A stretch of 64,000 nt of DNA, from the NCBI RefSeq assembly GCF_025558585.1, contig NZ_CP094723.1, forward strand, positions 62,001 to 126,000, read 5' to 3'. Position numbers and translations under genes: made by a program. Of the stretch, positions 17,555-26,862 are shown one piece after another. The first letter of the stretch is position 1. Every line of letters starts with the position of its first letter. The DNA comes from Staphylococcus sp. IVB6214 (GTDB lineage Bacteria; Bacillota; Bacilli; Staphylococcales; Staphylococcaceae). The notes beneath the pieces were generated by a model. That model searched no databases, had not been told where the DNA came from, and saw nothing but the letters and a program-made list of their open reading frames with translations.

Positions 17555-17660
17555 TTGAGCCTCGGAACCCTTAACAATCCCAAAACTTGTCGAATGGTCG
17601 GCTTAATAGTTCACGCTATGCCGACATTCGTCTACAAGTTTAGTTAAGGGTTCTTCTCAA
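17555..17660 (+). other. Large plasmid hairpin, probable single-strand origin
   Basis: About 106 nt fold into one long stem: TTGAG/CTCAA, GAACCCTTAAC/GTTAAGGGTTC, AACTTGT/ACAAGTT, CGAATG/CATTCG, GTCGGC/GCCGAC. It is followed by TTTTCTCGGCATAAAT, whose complement recurs at about 16422-16440. Such structures are lagging-strand origins of staphylococcal rolling-circle plasmids, which fits the rep remnant nearby. Confidence 0.7.
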
Positions 17661-17935
17661 CATCAATAAATTTTCTCGGCATAAATACATCTAGCTCCTT
17701 TGTCTACTCGATAGACCTAGTAGACCCGACATAAATAAATTTAAATATCCAAGGGCGCACTTACATACCTAAAAAGGTATAGTGCTAAAAACAAAATTTG
17801 CGTGTGATAATCAAATATCTTTATTTGCATTTTAAAGGTGTATTTAGAGCAAACTTTAAAAATATATAGTTCATTACCTGTATAATTATATTTGTTTCTT
17901 AAAACGTAAATATGAGCCAAATAAGAGGTGTTTTT

Positions 17936-18136
17936 ATGACGATAAACTTTGTATTCACTTTTTCTGTATTTGATAAAACATCAAAAGAAATTGCTGAACT
18001 ATGTAATATCCCTAACGACCAAAGAATCCAAAAAATAATTAAAATCATGAAAGACCAAAACATATCAGATACTGATTTTGAATTTCTTAAACTTTACGAT
18101 TTTTATTTTGCAGATAATCCAGATATCAATTTTTAA
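17936..18136 (+). CDS. 66-aa plasmid hypothetical protein
   Basis: ATG 17936 follows AAGAGGTG, so the in-frame ATG at 17912 is not used here. The product MTINFVFTFSVFDKTSKEI... is soluble and slightly acidic, with no known motif. It lies between the single-strand-origin hairpin and the rep terminator, so it is probably cargo of the same rolling-circle plasmid. A leading run of hydrophobic residues may be a short strand rather than a signal peptide. Confidence 0.45.
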   Translation: MTINFVFTFSVFDKTSKEIAELCNIPNDQRIQKIIKIMKDQNISDTDFEFLKLYDFYFADNPDINF

Positions 18137-18347
18137 AAAATCCAGTGTCGATTTTTTAAAACACTGCCCAGTTACATGCAAATTAAAATTTTCATGATTT
18201 TTTATAGTTCCTAACAGGGTTAAAATTTGTATAACAAAAGTATAATGTTTATATAACGTTAGTATAATAAAACATTTTAACATTATACTTTTGATAATCG
18301 TTTATCGCCGTCATCACAATAACTTTTAAAATACTCGTGCATAATTC

Positions 18348-18397
18348 AACAGCTGACCTCCCAATAACTACATGATGTTATCGGGAGGTCAGCTGTT
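18348..18397 (-). terminator. Terminator of the plasmid rep gene
   Basis: Perfect 15-bp stem (18348-18362 with 18383-18397) just past the end of the rep frame. Confidence 0.75.
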
Positions 18398-18412
18398 AAC
18401 ACTTATATTTTG

Positions 18413-18921
18413 TTATTGTTCTTCCTCGATTTCGTCTATCATTTTATGATTAATTTCTCTTTTTTCTTGTTCTGTTAAATCATAAAGTTCACTAGCCAAA
18501 TACTCTTTTTGTTTCCAAATATAAAAAATTTGATAGATATATTCGGTTGGATCAATTTATTTTAAATAATCTAAATCCCCATTTTTTAATTTCTTTTTAG
18601 CCTCTTTAAATAATCCTGAATAAACTAAAACCTGTTTACCTTTAAGTGATTTATAGAATGCATCAAATACTTTTTGATTTATTAAATAATCACTATCTTT
18701 ACCAGAATACTTAGCCATTTCATATAACTCTTTATTGTTATTTTGTCTTATTTTTTGAACTTGAACTTGTGTGATTTCTGAAATGCCCGTTACATCACGC
18801 CATAAATCTAACCATTCTTGTTGGCTAATATAATATCTTTTATCTGTGAAATACGATTTATTTACTGCAATTAACACATGAAAATGAGGATTATAATCAT
18901 CTCTTTTTTTATTATATGTAA
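18413..18921 (-). pseudogene. rep: Rolling-circle plasmid Rep protein, truncated and interrupted
   Basis: The 5' end is cut by IS431 copy 2. The remaining frame has NPHFHVLIAV, the HUH metal-binding motif of Rep_1-type initiators (pUB110/pC194 group), and YEMAKYSGKDSDYL. A TAA follows DYLK (18557-18559), but the same frame continues after it with IDPTEYIYQIFYIWKQK to IDEIEEEQ at 18413. That tail reads as the normal Rep C-terminus, so there is an internal nonsense codon. The gene cannot support replication. Confidence 0.85.
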
Positions 18922-19710
18922 GGTTCTGTTGCAAAGTAAAAAATATAGCTAACCACTAATATGTCATGTCAGTGTTCGTTTAACTTGCTAGCATGATGCT
19001 AATTTCGTGGCATGGCGAAAATCCGCAGATCTGAAGAGACCTGCGGTTCTTTTTATATAGAGCGTAAATATATTGAATACCTTTTAAAGTATTCTTTGCC
19101 GTATTGATACTTTGATATCTTGTCTTTCTTACTTTAATATGACGGTGATCTTGCTCAATGAGATTATTCAGATATTTCGATGTACAATGACAGTCGGGAT
19201 TCAGTTTAAACGTTTTAATAACTTTAGTCATGGCTACCTTCGTTGAAGGTGCCTGATCTGTAATCACTTTTTGAGGTTTACCAAATTGTTTAATGAGACG
19301 TTTGATAAACGCATATGCTGCATGATTATCACGTTGCTTACGCAACCAAATATCTAATGTATGTCCCTCTGCATCAATGGCACGATATAAATAGTTCCAT
19401 TTTCCTTTTATTTTGATGTACGTCTCATCAATACGCCATTTGTAATAAGCTTTTTTATGCTTTTTCTTCCAAATTTGATATAAAATCGGGGCATATTCTT
19501 GAACCCAACGGTAGACCGTTGAATGATGAACATTTACACCACGTTCCCTTAATATTTCAGATATATCACGATAACTCAATGCATATCTTAGATGGTAGCC
19601 AACGGCTAAAGTGATGACGTCCTTGTTAAATTGTTTATATCTGAAATAGTTCATACAGAAGACTCCTTTTTGTTAAAATTATACTATAAATTCAACTTTG
19701 CAACAGAACC
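18922..19710 (-). mobile_element. IS431/IS257 (IS6 family), copy 2
   Basis: Ends GGTTCTGTTGCAAAGT (18922) and complement (to 19710), transposase on the minus strand. No matching 8-bp target duplication. It cuts the Rep gene on one side and a DNA methyltransferase gene on the other, so it marks a recombination junction. Confidence 0.95.
18980..19654 (-). CDS. tnp: IS431 transposase
   Basis: 224 aa with the same helix-turn-helix and DDE residues (WRIDETYIK, VITDQAPS, NLIEQDHRHIK) as copy 1. It is intact with an AAGGAG site before ATG 19654. Together with copy 1 it bounds a 2.8-kb plasmid-derived segment in inverted orientation, so the bounded DNA could be flipped by homologous recombination. 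Confidence 0.95.
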   Translation of the reverse strand: MNYFRYKQFNKDVITLAVGYHLRYALSYRDISEILRERGVNVHHSTVYRWVQEYAPILYQIWKKKHKKAYYKWRIDETYIKIKGKWNYLYRAIDAEGHTLDIWLRKQRDNHAAYAFIKRLIKQFGKPQKVITDQAPSTKVAMTKVIKTFKLNPDCHCTSKYLNNLIEQDHRHIKVRKTRYQSINTAKNTLKGIQYIYALYKKNRRSLQICGFSPCHEISIMLAS

Positions 19711-20042
19711 TGTCAGAAGGTAATCCTTATAATAAGGGTACACGTAAAAATCAGTTAACAGGTAGTTATGGACTATTTTCCCCTAGTGAAGTAAAAAGCG
19801 AGGGAACGAGATATCCAATTGATTTAACTTATTTTAAAACGGCAGAATCTGAAGGTAAAGTTTACCATCCGACTCAAAAACCCATAGATTTAGGCAGATA
19901 TTTAGTAAAAACTTATTCTAATTTGGGTGATACCATTTTAGATAATACTTGTGGTAGTGGTTCATTTTTAGTTTCTGCACTATTAGAAGGACGTAACTTT
20001 ATAGGTATAGACAAGGACATTGGACTACACGAGTTTGACTAG
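19711..20042 (+). pseudogene. DNA methyltransferase C-terminal fragment
   Basis: Truncated at its 5' end by IS431. The fragment includes YHPTQKPIDLGRYLVKTYS and the SAM-binding motif LDNTCGSGSFLVSALLEGRNFIGID, typical of N6-adenine/N4-cytosine DNA methyltransferases of the beta class. It then ends early in GLHEFD. With no catalytic DPPY/NPPY part it is inactive. Probably the remains of a restriction-modification or phage methylase gene. Confidence 0.85.
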
Positions 20043-20142
20043 AATTATAACATGAAATCGAAAGCTTCTAAAATAACCAACATTTATGTTAAAGTATGAA
20101 AATGGATTGAAAACGAAAAAATGTAATGAAAGAAGGATTGTT

Positions 20143-21051
20143 GTGACTCAACAATTTATCATAATTATTATACTGATTGCATTGGGTTATACATTAAAGA
20201 GGATTAATTACTTTAAGGCGAATGATAGTCAAGTATTCTCTACCTTAGTATTAAATGTCACATTGCCTTCGCTAGTAATAGTTAATTTGAACGGTGCAGA
20301 ATTAGATTTATCACTTTCAATTTTACCAATAATGATGATTATTTATGGTATTCTTGCCAAAATTATTGTGGTCTGGTTATTTATAAATTATGATAATCAG
20401 ATTCGTGGTGCCACTGGCATGATGATAGCTTCGTTAAATATAGGGTTATTTGCGTATCCACTCGTTGAAGCGATATGGCCACAAACAGGGATGATATACT
20501 TTGGTATGGCTGATATAGGTGGGGCTATTATCATGTTTGGTGTAACTTACTTTGTCGGTAGCTATTTTAGTAGTGCAGGGGATAGTTTCGACTTTAAATA
20601 TTTAGGGAAAAACTTGCTTAAATCGGTGCCACTTATGACATATATTATAATGTTTATCTTAAATATGCTTGATATTCATTTTCCAGAGCCAGTAATTGAT
20701 TTCTTCTCTGTGCTATCAGGTGCGAATATGCCATTATCAATGATTTTACTAGGTCTGATGTTAAACTTCAGTATTGATAAGAGATTCTTACCAATTGCTC
20801 TTAAATATTTAGCTATACACTATGGCTTAGGTATTATTGCTGGCTTATTAGTACATTTCTTTTTACCAGTTGATGATGAGATGATCAAAACAACTCTACA
20901 AGTTGCCTGGTTATTACCAGTTGGCGTAGCTATCATACCTTACTCCATACAATTTAAATATAAAACTTTACCACTGGTAGGTATGGTCACTAATTTAACG
21001 ATTGTCATTAGCATTGTCATTTTATATATTTATCAAGCTTTATTTGTATAA
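20143..21051 (+). CDS. AEC-family (auxin efflux carrier-like) permease
   Basis: 302 aa from GTG 20143, behind AGAAGGA; the in-frame ATG at 20086 lacks a site. About ten membrane segments in two halves, with helix breaks such as VTLPSLVIVNLNGAE and PLSMILLGLML that are typical of the AEC/PIN-like fold. Bacterial members export or take up organic acids such as malate. The substrate here is unknown. It is monocistronic, with a terminator shared with the convergent gdh gene. Confidence 0.8.
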   Translation: MTQQFIIIIILIALGYTLKRINYFKANDSQVFSTLVLNVTLPSLVIVNLNGAELDLSLSILPIMMIIYGILAKIIVVWLFINYDNQIRGATGMMIASLNIGLFAYPLVEAIWPQTGMIYFGMADIGGAIIMFGVTYFVGSYFSSAGDSFDFKYLGKNLLKSVPLMTYIIMFILNMLDIHFPEPVIDFFSVLSGANMPLSMILLGLMLNFSIDKRFLPIALKYLAIHYGLGIIAGLLVHFFLPVDDEMIKTTLQVAWLLPVGVAIIPYSIQFKYKTLPLVGMVTNLTIVISIVILYIYQALFV

Positions 21052-21088
21052 AACGTTTTTAATGAATACTTTATTTATCAAACACATG

Positions 21089-21122
21089 TTAAGGTTGCGG
21101 CAATTAATTGCCGCAACCTTAA
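21089..21122. terminator. Bidirectional terminator
   Basis: A 34-nt perfect palindrome (arms from TTAAGGTTGCGGCAATT) between the AEC permease gene and the convergent dehydrogenase. Confidence 0.85.
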
Positions 21123-21266
21123 TCGTTATATGGGCAGTAGCTTAAACTCTCCTCTATTTATTAGCTTTATTAATTGAAAAACAAGAATAATAAGACATTT
21201 CAGTTTAAATGGTCTTAGCAAACGATTTGTCGCTAGACAAGATTAAGTCTAATTGACAAATATAAG

Positions 21267-22058
21267 TTAGCCTTTACCGCCCTTAAATGCTGGGTAGTTT
21301 GTCATACCACCATCTACATAGATTGTAGTACCATGAATGTAGTCAGCTAGATCTGAACATAAGAAACGTGCAACATTTGCAACTTGATCAGCTTCACCAA
21401 TTTCTTTGGCTGGAATCATTTCTAATGTTTCAGCGCGTGTTTCTGGGTCAGAGAATTTTTCTCTTGTATGTTCTGTTACGATAGCCCCAGGTGAGATATT
21501 GTTAATGCGGATGCCGTGTTGAGCATATTCCATAGACATTGTTTCCATCATTAATTTCAAACCACCTTTACTAGCAGCGTAGTTTACATAGTTTGGCCAA
21601 GGAATTCTATCGTGAACACTTGATGTATTAAGAATAATACCTTTTTTATCTTCTTTAAGAAATTGATTAACAGCGGCTTTTGAACCGATAAATGCACCAG
21701 TTAAGTTGATATCAATAACTTTTTGCCATTCTTCTAGAGGCATTTCATGAGTTGGAATTGGTTTTTCGAAACCAGCATTATTAATAAGAATATCTAATGT
21801 ACCGAATGTATCAACTGCTGCTTTAATTAAATTGTTTACATCTTCTTCTTTTGATACATCTGCATGTACTTTAATTGCTTGTCCGCCTGCATCTTCAATT
21901 AATTTGATAGATTCAGCAACATCGTCTAATGAACTTTCTGAAAGATAGTTAATAACAACTTTAGCTTTTTCTTTACCAAATTGTTCTACCATTGCTTTAC
22001 CAATGCCGCTACTACCACCTGTGATAACTACTACTTTGCCTTCTAAATCTTTGAACAT
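21267..22058 (-). CDS. gdh: Glucose 1-dehydrogenase (SDR family)
   Basis: 263 aa from ATG 22058, with AAGGAGGAG nine bases upstream. Short-chain dehydrogenase: Rossmann TGGSSGIGKAM, NNAGF, catalytic S in LNTSSVHDR and YAASK, and C-terminal YVDGGMTNYPAF. Residues match bacterial glucose 1-dehydrogenases that oxidise glucose to gluconolactone with NAD(P). It follows glcU by about 60 bp on the same strand. The pair therefore imports and oxidises free glucose, a known staphylococcal unit. Confidence 0.88.
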   Translation of the reverse strand: MFKDLEGKVVVITGGSSGIGKAMVEQFGKEKAKVVINYLSESSLDDVAESIKLIEDAGGQAIKVHADVSKEEDVNNLIKAAVDTFGTLDILINNAGFEKPIPTHEMPLEEWQKVIDINLTGAFIGSKAAVNQFLKEDKKGIILNTSSVHDRIPWPNYVNYAASKGGLKLMMETMSMEYAQHGIRINNISPGAIVTEHTREKFSDPETRAETLEMIPAKEIGEADQVANVARFLCSDLADYIHGTTIYVDGGMTNYPAFKGGKG

Positions 22059-22117
22059 ATTCAAACTCCTCCTTAATTAGTAACAATCTAAAGCATGGTC
22101 ATATCTCTTAATTATAA

Positions 22118-22987
22118 TTATGCTTTAATATATCCGAGTACAAAGGCTGCAATAACGATAAGTACAATACCAGCCCAAATACCAATCATTTGACGTTTGT
22201 CTTTTTTCTCGCCTAATAGGAAAATACCGCCGAGTGTAGATACAATAACTAATAACTGTGAAAATGAGAAACTAGTTGCTACACCAACTTTTGGTTGTGA
22301 GTAGAACATAAATAAGTTACCGATACCCCACACAACACCTGGGATTAAATTCCATAGTGTACTTTTAACTGATGTTTCATGTTTAGCTGATAGTATTAAA
22401 CCACCAATAGCCATACCTATAGATTGGAAGAATAAAGCATTCATTCCATCTACGCCGAATATTTGTGCTACTACTACGTAGACAACATAACCAACAGTAG
22501 AAATTAAAAGGATAGGCATCGCTTTACCAAAGTTTTTGGTACTTTCTGATTCTTCATTTTTACCTTTAATAGATGTTAAAGCAATACCGATAACAAGTAA
22601 TACCATAGCAACAAGTCCTAATGTAACTTGCACACCAGTACTCCATTCACCTAAGAAAATAGCACTAAATAACGTTGTACCAACTAATTGTAAACCTGTA
22701 GAAATAGGCATTGTTTTTGAAACACCTATAAGGCTGACAGATTTTAATTGATAACCTTGTCCTAATGCCCAGAAAGCACCAGAAATTAAACCAACGATAA
22801 TAATCGTAAGGTCATCAAATTTAGCATTACCTGTAAGTAATAAGATAATACCGATGATTAACGCACCAAAAGTTGTCCCTCTAATTTGATTATAAGGACC
22901 TCCACCTACAAGAACATTAATTAAAACTACACTACCCCAGAATAACGCGGGTAATAAAGCAATTAATAAATCCATACTTTTACTCAC
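22118..22987 (-). CDS. glcU: Glucose uptake protein GlcU (GRP transporter family)
   Basis: 289 aa. Ten membrane segments with [21 protein letters not shown] at the start, [27 protein letters not shown] and [24 protein letters not shown], all characteristic of GRP/RhaT sugar uniporters. It takes up unphosphorylated glucose by proton symport. The start is GTG 22987 or ATG 22975; alignment with the S. aureus protein length favours the longer form. It is first gene of the glcU-gdh operon. Intact. Confidence 0.9.
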   Translation of the reverse strand: MSKSMDLLIALLPALFWGSVVLINVLVGGGPYNQIRGTTFGALIIGIILLLTGNAKFDDLTIIIVGLISGAFWALGQGYQLKSVSLIGVSKTMPISTGLQLVGTTLFSAIFLGEWSTGVQVTLGLVAMVLLVIGIALTSIKGKNEESESTKNFGKAMPILLISTVGYVVYVVVAQIFGVDGMNALFFQSIGMAIGGLILSAKHETSVKSTLWNLIPGVVWGIGNLFMFYSQPKVGVATSFSFSQLLVIVSTLGGIFLLGEKKDKRQMIGIWAGIVLIVIAAFVLGYIKA

Positions 22988-23140
22988 TCTCTCTCTATTT
23001 GTTTTTCTCCCCTTAAAACAATCACCAACAATTGTTTACAAACATTCATTCTAAACCAAACTATTATTTTAGTAAAAGTATTAGTTTATAATTTGCAATT
23101 TTTTATAATTAAATTGCAAAAAGATTTTATTTTAAATAAT

Positions 23141-23333
23141 GGTGGATTTTATAACCAACTTAGCTACCTTTAGACAAAAAACGCCACGTGAATTTCATGT
23201 TATTATTGAAGTTACCACACAAACAATAAAGGAATGAATTTACATGACGCATACTTATTCTAACATGACAAATCATAAAGGAACACACCTAAGTTATGTA
23301 GTCGGAAAAGGTGGCTAACTTAAACTTGAAATT
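23141..23333 (+). mobile_element. Internally deleted IS30-family element (solo ends)
   Basis: Both ends of the IS at 38650-39977 are present: the first (GGTGGATTTTATAACCAACT, 23141) and the second (AGGTGGCTAACTTAAACTTG). Only the first codons of the transposase (MTHTYSNMTNHKGTHLSY) remain between them. It is a 193-bp MITE-like derivative that the full-length transposase could recognise. Confidence 0.85.
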
Positions 23334-23549
23334 TGCGTAATGAATTTTTTGAAAATAGCCCATTAAATGTATACATCCTATGTGTAATAAGGAATGACAC
23401 TAATATCAAAAATTCAGAAATCAGTAATATTATTTTGAAAATATTACAACTTTTTATTTACTATACACAAATCGATTACAAGTATTTATTTTCATTTAAG
23501 CACGTGATAGATTGAGTTCTATAGTTTAAGAAAAGGAAGGTTTATTAAA
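23334..23549 (+). other. Intergenic region upstream of lytM
   Basis: AT-rich, about 215 bp between the IS remnant and lytM. I see no convincing gene; an open frame of 60 codons here lacks a ribosome site. It presumably carries the lytM promoter. Confidence 0.5.
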
Positions 23550-24512
23550 ATGAAAAAAATACTAACAACTTCAATAGCGACTATTGGAATTCTAACTATG
23601 AGTATTGCTCAACAAGACGCACAAGCTGAAGAACAAAGTAGTGTATCTACGCAAAATACTCACAACTATACGGGAATTGAAAATGATGTTTATTATACAA
23701 TAGATAGTAAAGGGAATTATCATCACACATTAGATGGCAATTGGAATCAATCTATGTTTGAACATAAAGAATATAAATCGTATGAAGTAGATCAAAATGG
23801 TGTTACGCATTATTACTATTTTGAAAAAGATGATAATGATTATTCACCATCTCAATCAAATCAATCAATTAAGGATAAAGGTTATCAAGTAAATAATGGA
23901 GAAGAGAATCAAACATCTGAAACAAATAAAGAAACGATAGCAAATGATAATCAAACAGCTAAGCATAATGAAACAGGAAGTAATGGACATGTAGCGATTT
24001 CTAATGAAACAAATGATAATCAAGAAACAGCTCAATATAACAATACTGCTTCTAAAGAACAATCTACTCATAACAACGATGCAACTAGCACTAAGGAAGC
24101 GAAAGGTAATGCAGAAGCTTCATCAAATTGGCTTACTAAAAATAAAAAGTTACAAGAATATGGTCAATATCACGGCGGAGGTGCACATTACGGTGTAGAT
24201 TATGCTATGGAAGAAAATACCCCTGTATACGCTTTAGCAGATGGAACTGTGATTCAAAGTGGTTGGAGTAACTACGGTGGTGGTAACCAAGTAACAATAA
24301 AAGAGAAAAATAGTGATTATTATCAATGGTACATGCATATGAATAAATTAAATGTAAATAAAGGTGACGAAGTGAAAGCAGGTCAACAAATTGGACAATC
24401 AGGTAATACTGGTAATTCAACGGCACCACATTTACATTTCCAACGTATGCAAGGTGGCGTAGGTAATGAATATTCAGTTAATCCAGATTCTTATATCAAC
24501 AACAATCAATAA
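23550..24512 (+). CDS. lytM: LytM-like M23 glycyl-glycine endopeptidase
   Basis: 320 aa, AAGGAAGG before ATG. The signal peptide ends about QDAQAEE. An N-terminal region ([12 protein letters not shown]...) and an Asn/Gln/Glu-rich low-complexity linker (about 110-190) precede the M23 domain. Zinc ligands are seen in HYGVDYAM (HxxxD) and HLHFQ, plus a further His in WYMHMN. LytM-type enzymes cut pentaglycine bridges of staphylococcal peptidoglycan. The length is close to S. aureus LytM (316 aa); the linker is more repetitive. Own terminator follows. Confidence 0.88.
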   Translation: MKKILTTSIATIGILTMSIAQQDAQAEEQSSVSTQNTHNYTGIENDVYYTIDSKGNYHHTLDGNWNQSMFEHKEYKSYEVDQNGVTHYYYFEKDDNDYSPSQSNQSIKDKGYQVNNGEENQTSETNKETIANDNQTAKHNETGSNGHVAISNETNDNQETAQYNNTASKEQSTHNNDATSTKEAKGNAEASSNWLTKNKKLQEYGQYHGGGAHYGVDYAMEENTPVYALADGTVIQSGWSNYGGGNQVTIKEKNSDYYQWYMHMNKLNVNKGDEVKAGQQIGQSGNTGNSTAPHLHFQRMQGGVGNEYSVNPDSYINNNQ

Positions 24513-24521
24513 TTTTATAAG

Positions 24522-24556
24522 AAAAAATCACGTCTTATTATAGGCGTGATTTTTTT
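24522..24556 (+). terminator. Terminator of lytM
   Basis: Stem AAAAAATCACG/CGTGATTTTTT directly after the lytM stop. Confidence 0.85.
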
Positions 24557-24580
24557 ATTTGAACTTAAGAAGTAGATATG

Positions 24581-24611
24581 TTTAAATGTAATTATTATAG
24601 TTACATTTAAA
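24581..24611 (+). promoter_or_regulatory. HypR-type operator
   Basis: Inverted repeat TTTAAATGTAA-N9-TTACATTTAAA immediately before the hypR ribosome site. It has the long-arm dyad form described for the HypR operator of the hypR-merA operon. Confidence 0.75.
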
Positions 24612-24624
24612 AGGAGATGATTCA

Positions 24625-25059
24625 TTGAATTTAGAATTTAATATCGCGGTTCACGTATTAACTTTCTTAAGTAAACATTCATCTGAAAGATTTAGTAGTG
24701 TCGAATTGTCATGAAAAGTTTGTGTTAATCCTGTGCAATTAAGAAGAGTTATGAGCAAACTATTAGAAGAAGGTTACATTACAACACAAAAGGGCAAATA
24801 TGGAGGGTATCGTATAAATGGTAATGTGTTAGATACGCCATTATCCAATTTATTTAAATTATTCGCTTCTAGTCAATCATTTGGCAGAATTTATACAGGT
24901 ACAAAAGAAAGTGACTGTAAAATCTCAAATGAAATGAGTCGAGTAATGTCCAACTATCATCGAAAAGAATTTGAAATAATTGAAAAATATTATCAAAATA
25001 TTTCTATTGGAGATATATTAAACGATATATTAATGGAGGGTTACAATGAAAAAGTATGA
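24625..25059 (+). pseudogene. hypR: Rrf2-family redox repressor HypR with an internal stop
   Basis: TTG start at 24625 behind AAAAGGAGATG. The frame reads MNLEFNIAVHVLTFLSKHSS and on to a TGA at codon 30 (24712-24714). It then continues in frame with KVCVNPVQLRRVMSKLLEEG to the end. The next cysteine falls at position 33 and another in ESDCKIS, matching the disulfide-forming Cys33/Cys99 of S. aureus HypR, which senses hypochlorite and controls merA. The TGA lies just before the recognition helix, so a full repressor is not made unless the base is an error. Loss would leave merA derepressed. Confidence 0.85.
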
Positions 25060-26368
25060 TTTATTAATTTTAGGGTTTGGTAAAGGTGGAAAAACACTAG
25101 CAAAAACAGCTTCAGCTCAAGGGAAACAAGTAGCAGTTGTTGAACAATCCAAAAAAATGTATGGTGGTACATGTATCAATATCGGCTGTATTCCATCTAA
25201 AACATTAGTGCACGAAGGATTAGAAAGTGGATCGTTCAATCAAGCATTTGAGCGTAAAGAAGAAGTCGTAACGGCCCTTAATAAAAAGAATTATCATAAC
25301 TTAGCAGACGATGAAAATATAACAGTATTAGATTACAAGGCTAGCTTTAAATCCAATACGGAAGTAGACTTATTAGATGAACAAGGCAAAGTTGTAGATA
25401 CTTTAACAGCAGATGACATTGTGATAAATACTGGTGCAACACCTGTTATTCCTGATATCAAAGGCATTAAAGAATCTAAACATTTATATGATTCTACAGG
25501 AATAATGAATTTAAGCGAACAACCTAAACGGTTAGTTATTGTTGGCGGAGGATATATTTCTTTAGAATTCGCATCTATGTTTTCAAACTTTGGTACACAA
25601 GTGACTGTATTAGAAGCGAATGATAAATTAATGGCAAGAGAAGATGAAGAAATCGTTTCACATGCGATTAAAGATTTAGAAGATAAAGGTGTAAAATTCG
25701 AGTTAGGTGCTCAAACTTCAGAATTTGAAGATAAAGATGGATATACAATCGCTAAAACGAATAAAGGTGATTTTGAAGCAGAAGCGGTATTACTCGCAAT
25801 TGGTAGAAAGCCAAATACTGACTTAAATTTAGAAAACACTGATATTAAACTAGGTGAACGTGGCGAAATAGAAGTCAATAATCAGTTGGAAACAGCTGTA
25901 AAACATATCTATGCAATAGGTGATGTAAAAGGTGGCATGCAATTCACTTATATTTCTTTAGATGACTTTAGAATTGTTAAAGACAAATTATTCGGTTCAG
26001 TTGCTCGCACTACAGAAAATAGAGGTGCGGTACCTTATACGGTATTTATAGATCCTCCATTATCTCGTGTGGGATTGACTGCTAAAGAAGCAAAAGAACA
26101 AGGGTATGAAATTAAAGAAGGTAAACTACCAGTAAGTAATATACCTCGTCACAAAATTAATAATGATCCTAGAGGTTTGTTTAAAGTTGTGATAGACGCA
26201 ACAACAAATAAAGTACTTGGGGCTACTTTATATGGTTTACAATCCGAGGAAATCATAAATTTAGTAAAACTGACAATTGACCAAAATATTGACTATACAG
26301 TTTTACGTGACAATATATATACACATCCTACTATGATAGAATCATTTAATGATTTATTTAATATTTAA
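25046..26368 (+). CDS. merA: MerA-like flavin disulfide reductase (hypothiocyanite/HOCl defence)
   Basis: 440 aa, start overlapping the end of hypR (14 nt), GGAGGG site. FAD-binding LGFGKGGKTLAK, redox-active Cys pair C43/C48 in GGTCINIGC, NAD(P)-binding VGGGYISLEFASMF, second FAD motif HIYAIGDVKGG, and C-terminal HPTMIESFNDLF. The C-terminal HP dyad and lack of extra cysteines match HypR-controlled MerA/RclA-type reductases rather than true mercuric reductase. The protein detoxifies HOCl-derived oxidants. Intact, although its regulator has a stop codon. Confidence 0.9.
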   Translation: MKKYDLLILGFGKGGKTLAKTASAQGKQVAVVEQSKKMYGGTCINIGCIPSKTLVHEGLESGSFNQAFERKEEVVTALNKKNYHNLADDENITVLDYKASFKSNTEVDLLDEQGKVVDTLTADDIVINTGATPVIPDIKGIKESKHLYDSTGIMNLSEQPKRLVIVGGGYISLEFASMFSNFGTQVTVLEANDKLMAREDEEIVSHAIKDLEDKGVKFELGAQTSEFEDKDGYTIAKTNKGDFEAEAVLLAIGRKPNTDLNLENTDIKLGERGEIEVNNQLETAVKHIYAIGDVKGGMQFTYISLDDFRIVKDKLFGSVARTTENRGAVPYTVFIDPPLSRVGLTAKEAKEQGYEIKEGKLPVSNIPRHKINNDPRGLFKVVIDATTNKVLGATLYGLQSEEIINLVKLTIDQNIDYTVLRDNIYTHPTMIESFNDLFNI

Positions 26369-26388
26369 TTATATATAAATGTAATAAA

Positions 26389-26440
26389 GGCACAACACAT
26401 ATTGACGAATTGTTCAATAATGTGGATGTGCCTTTTTTTA
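26389..26440 (+). terminator. Terminator of hypR-merA
   Basis: Stem AGGCACA ... TGTGCC with TTTTTTT following. Confidence 0.8.
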
Positions 26441-26500
26441 TTGAAACGACATTAACTACTCTTCATCCCGATTTTAATACTTGTAATTATAATACAGTTA

Positions 26501-26518
26501 AACAACTATATAGTTGTT
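26501..26518 (+). promoter_or_regulatory. ArsR operator of ars copy 1
   Basis: Perfect palindrome AACAACTATATAGTTGTT, 30 bp before arsR. It differs in the arms from the operator of copy 2 (46965-46996). Confidence 0.75.
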
Positions 26519-26547
26519 AATCTATTTAATATCTAGGAGGTAGATAT

Positions 26548-26862
26548 GTGTCTTATAAAGAACTCTCAACAATATTAAAAGTGTTATCAGATCCAAGTAT
26601 ATTGGAAATATTAGACTTACTTTCTTGTGGTGAATTATGTGCTTGTGATTTGTTGGAGCACTTTCAATTCTCACAACCAACACTCAGTCATCATATGAAG
26701 TTATTAGTAGATAACGAATTAGTTTATACACGTAAAGATGGTAACAAACATATGTACCAACTTAATCATGTTATTTTAGATGATATCAATCAAAATATAA
26801 ACATTATTGACACATCTAACCAACGTTGTGTATGTAAAAATATAAAATCAGGTGAATGTTGA
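26548..26862 (+). CDS. arsR: Arsenite-responsive repressor ArsR, copy 1
   Basis: 104 aa with GTG start 9 bases after AGGAGG; the nearby ATG at 26546 is out of frame. Winged-helix repressor with the As(III)/Sb(III) site ELCACDLL and recognition helix [13 protein letters not shown]-terminal [11 protein letters not shown] adds further cysteines. It is close to copy 2 (46628-46942), with differences such as SDPSILEIL for SDSSRLEIL, where an otherwise conserved Arg in the helix is lost. It overlaps arsB. Confidence 0.92.
   Translation: MSYKELSTILKVLSDPSILEILDLLSCGELCACDLLEHFQFSQPTLSHHMKLLVDNELVYTRKDGNKHMYQLNHVILDDINQNINIIDTSNQRCVCKNIKSGEC

Noticed and set aside
17555-17660. Riboswitch or tRNA-like RNA
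   Set aside because: The long single stem with CTCGGCATAAAT after it and the rep remnant nearby fit a plasmid single-strand origin better; no anticodon arm or riboswitch core is seen.
23333-23515. 60-codon ORF before lytM
   Set aside because: It begins at the edge of the IS remnant, lacks a ribosome site and has no coding-like pattern.
25046-26368. Mercuric reductase of a mer operon
   Set aside because: There is no N-terminal HMA domain, no C-terminal vicinal Cys pair and no mer neighbours; the hypR gene and operator point to the HOCl-responsive MerA.
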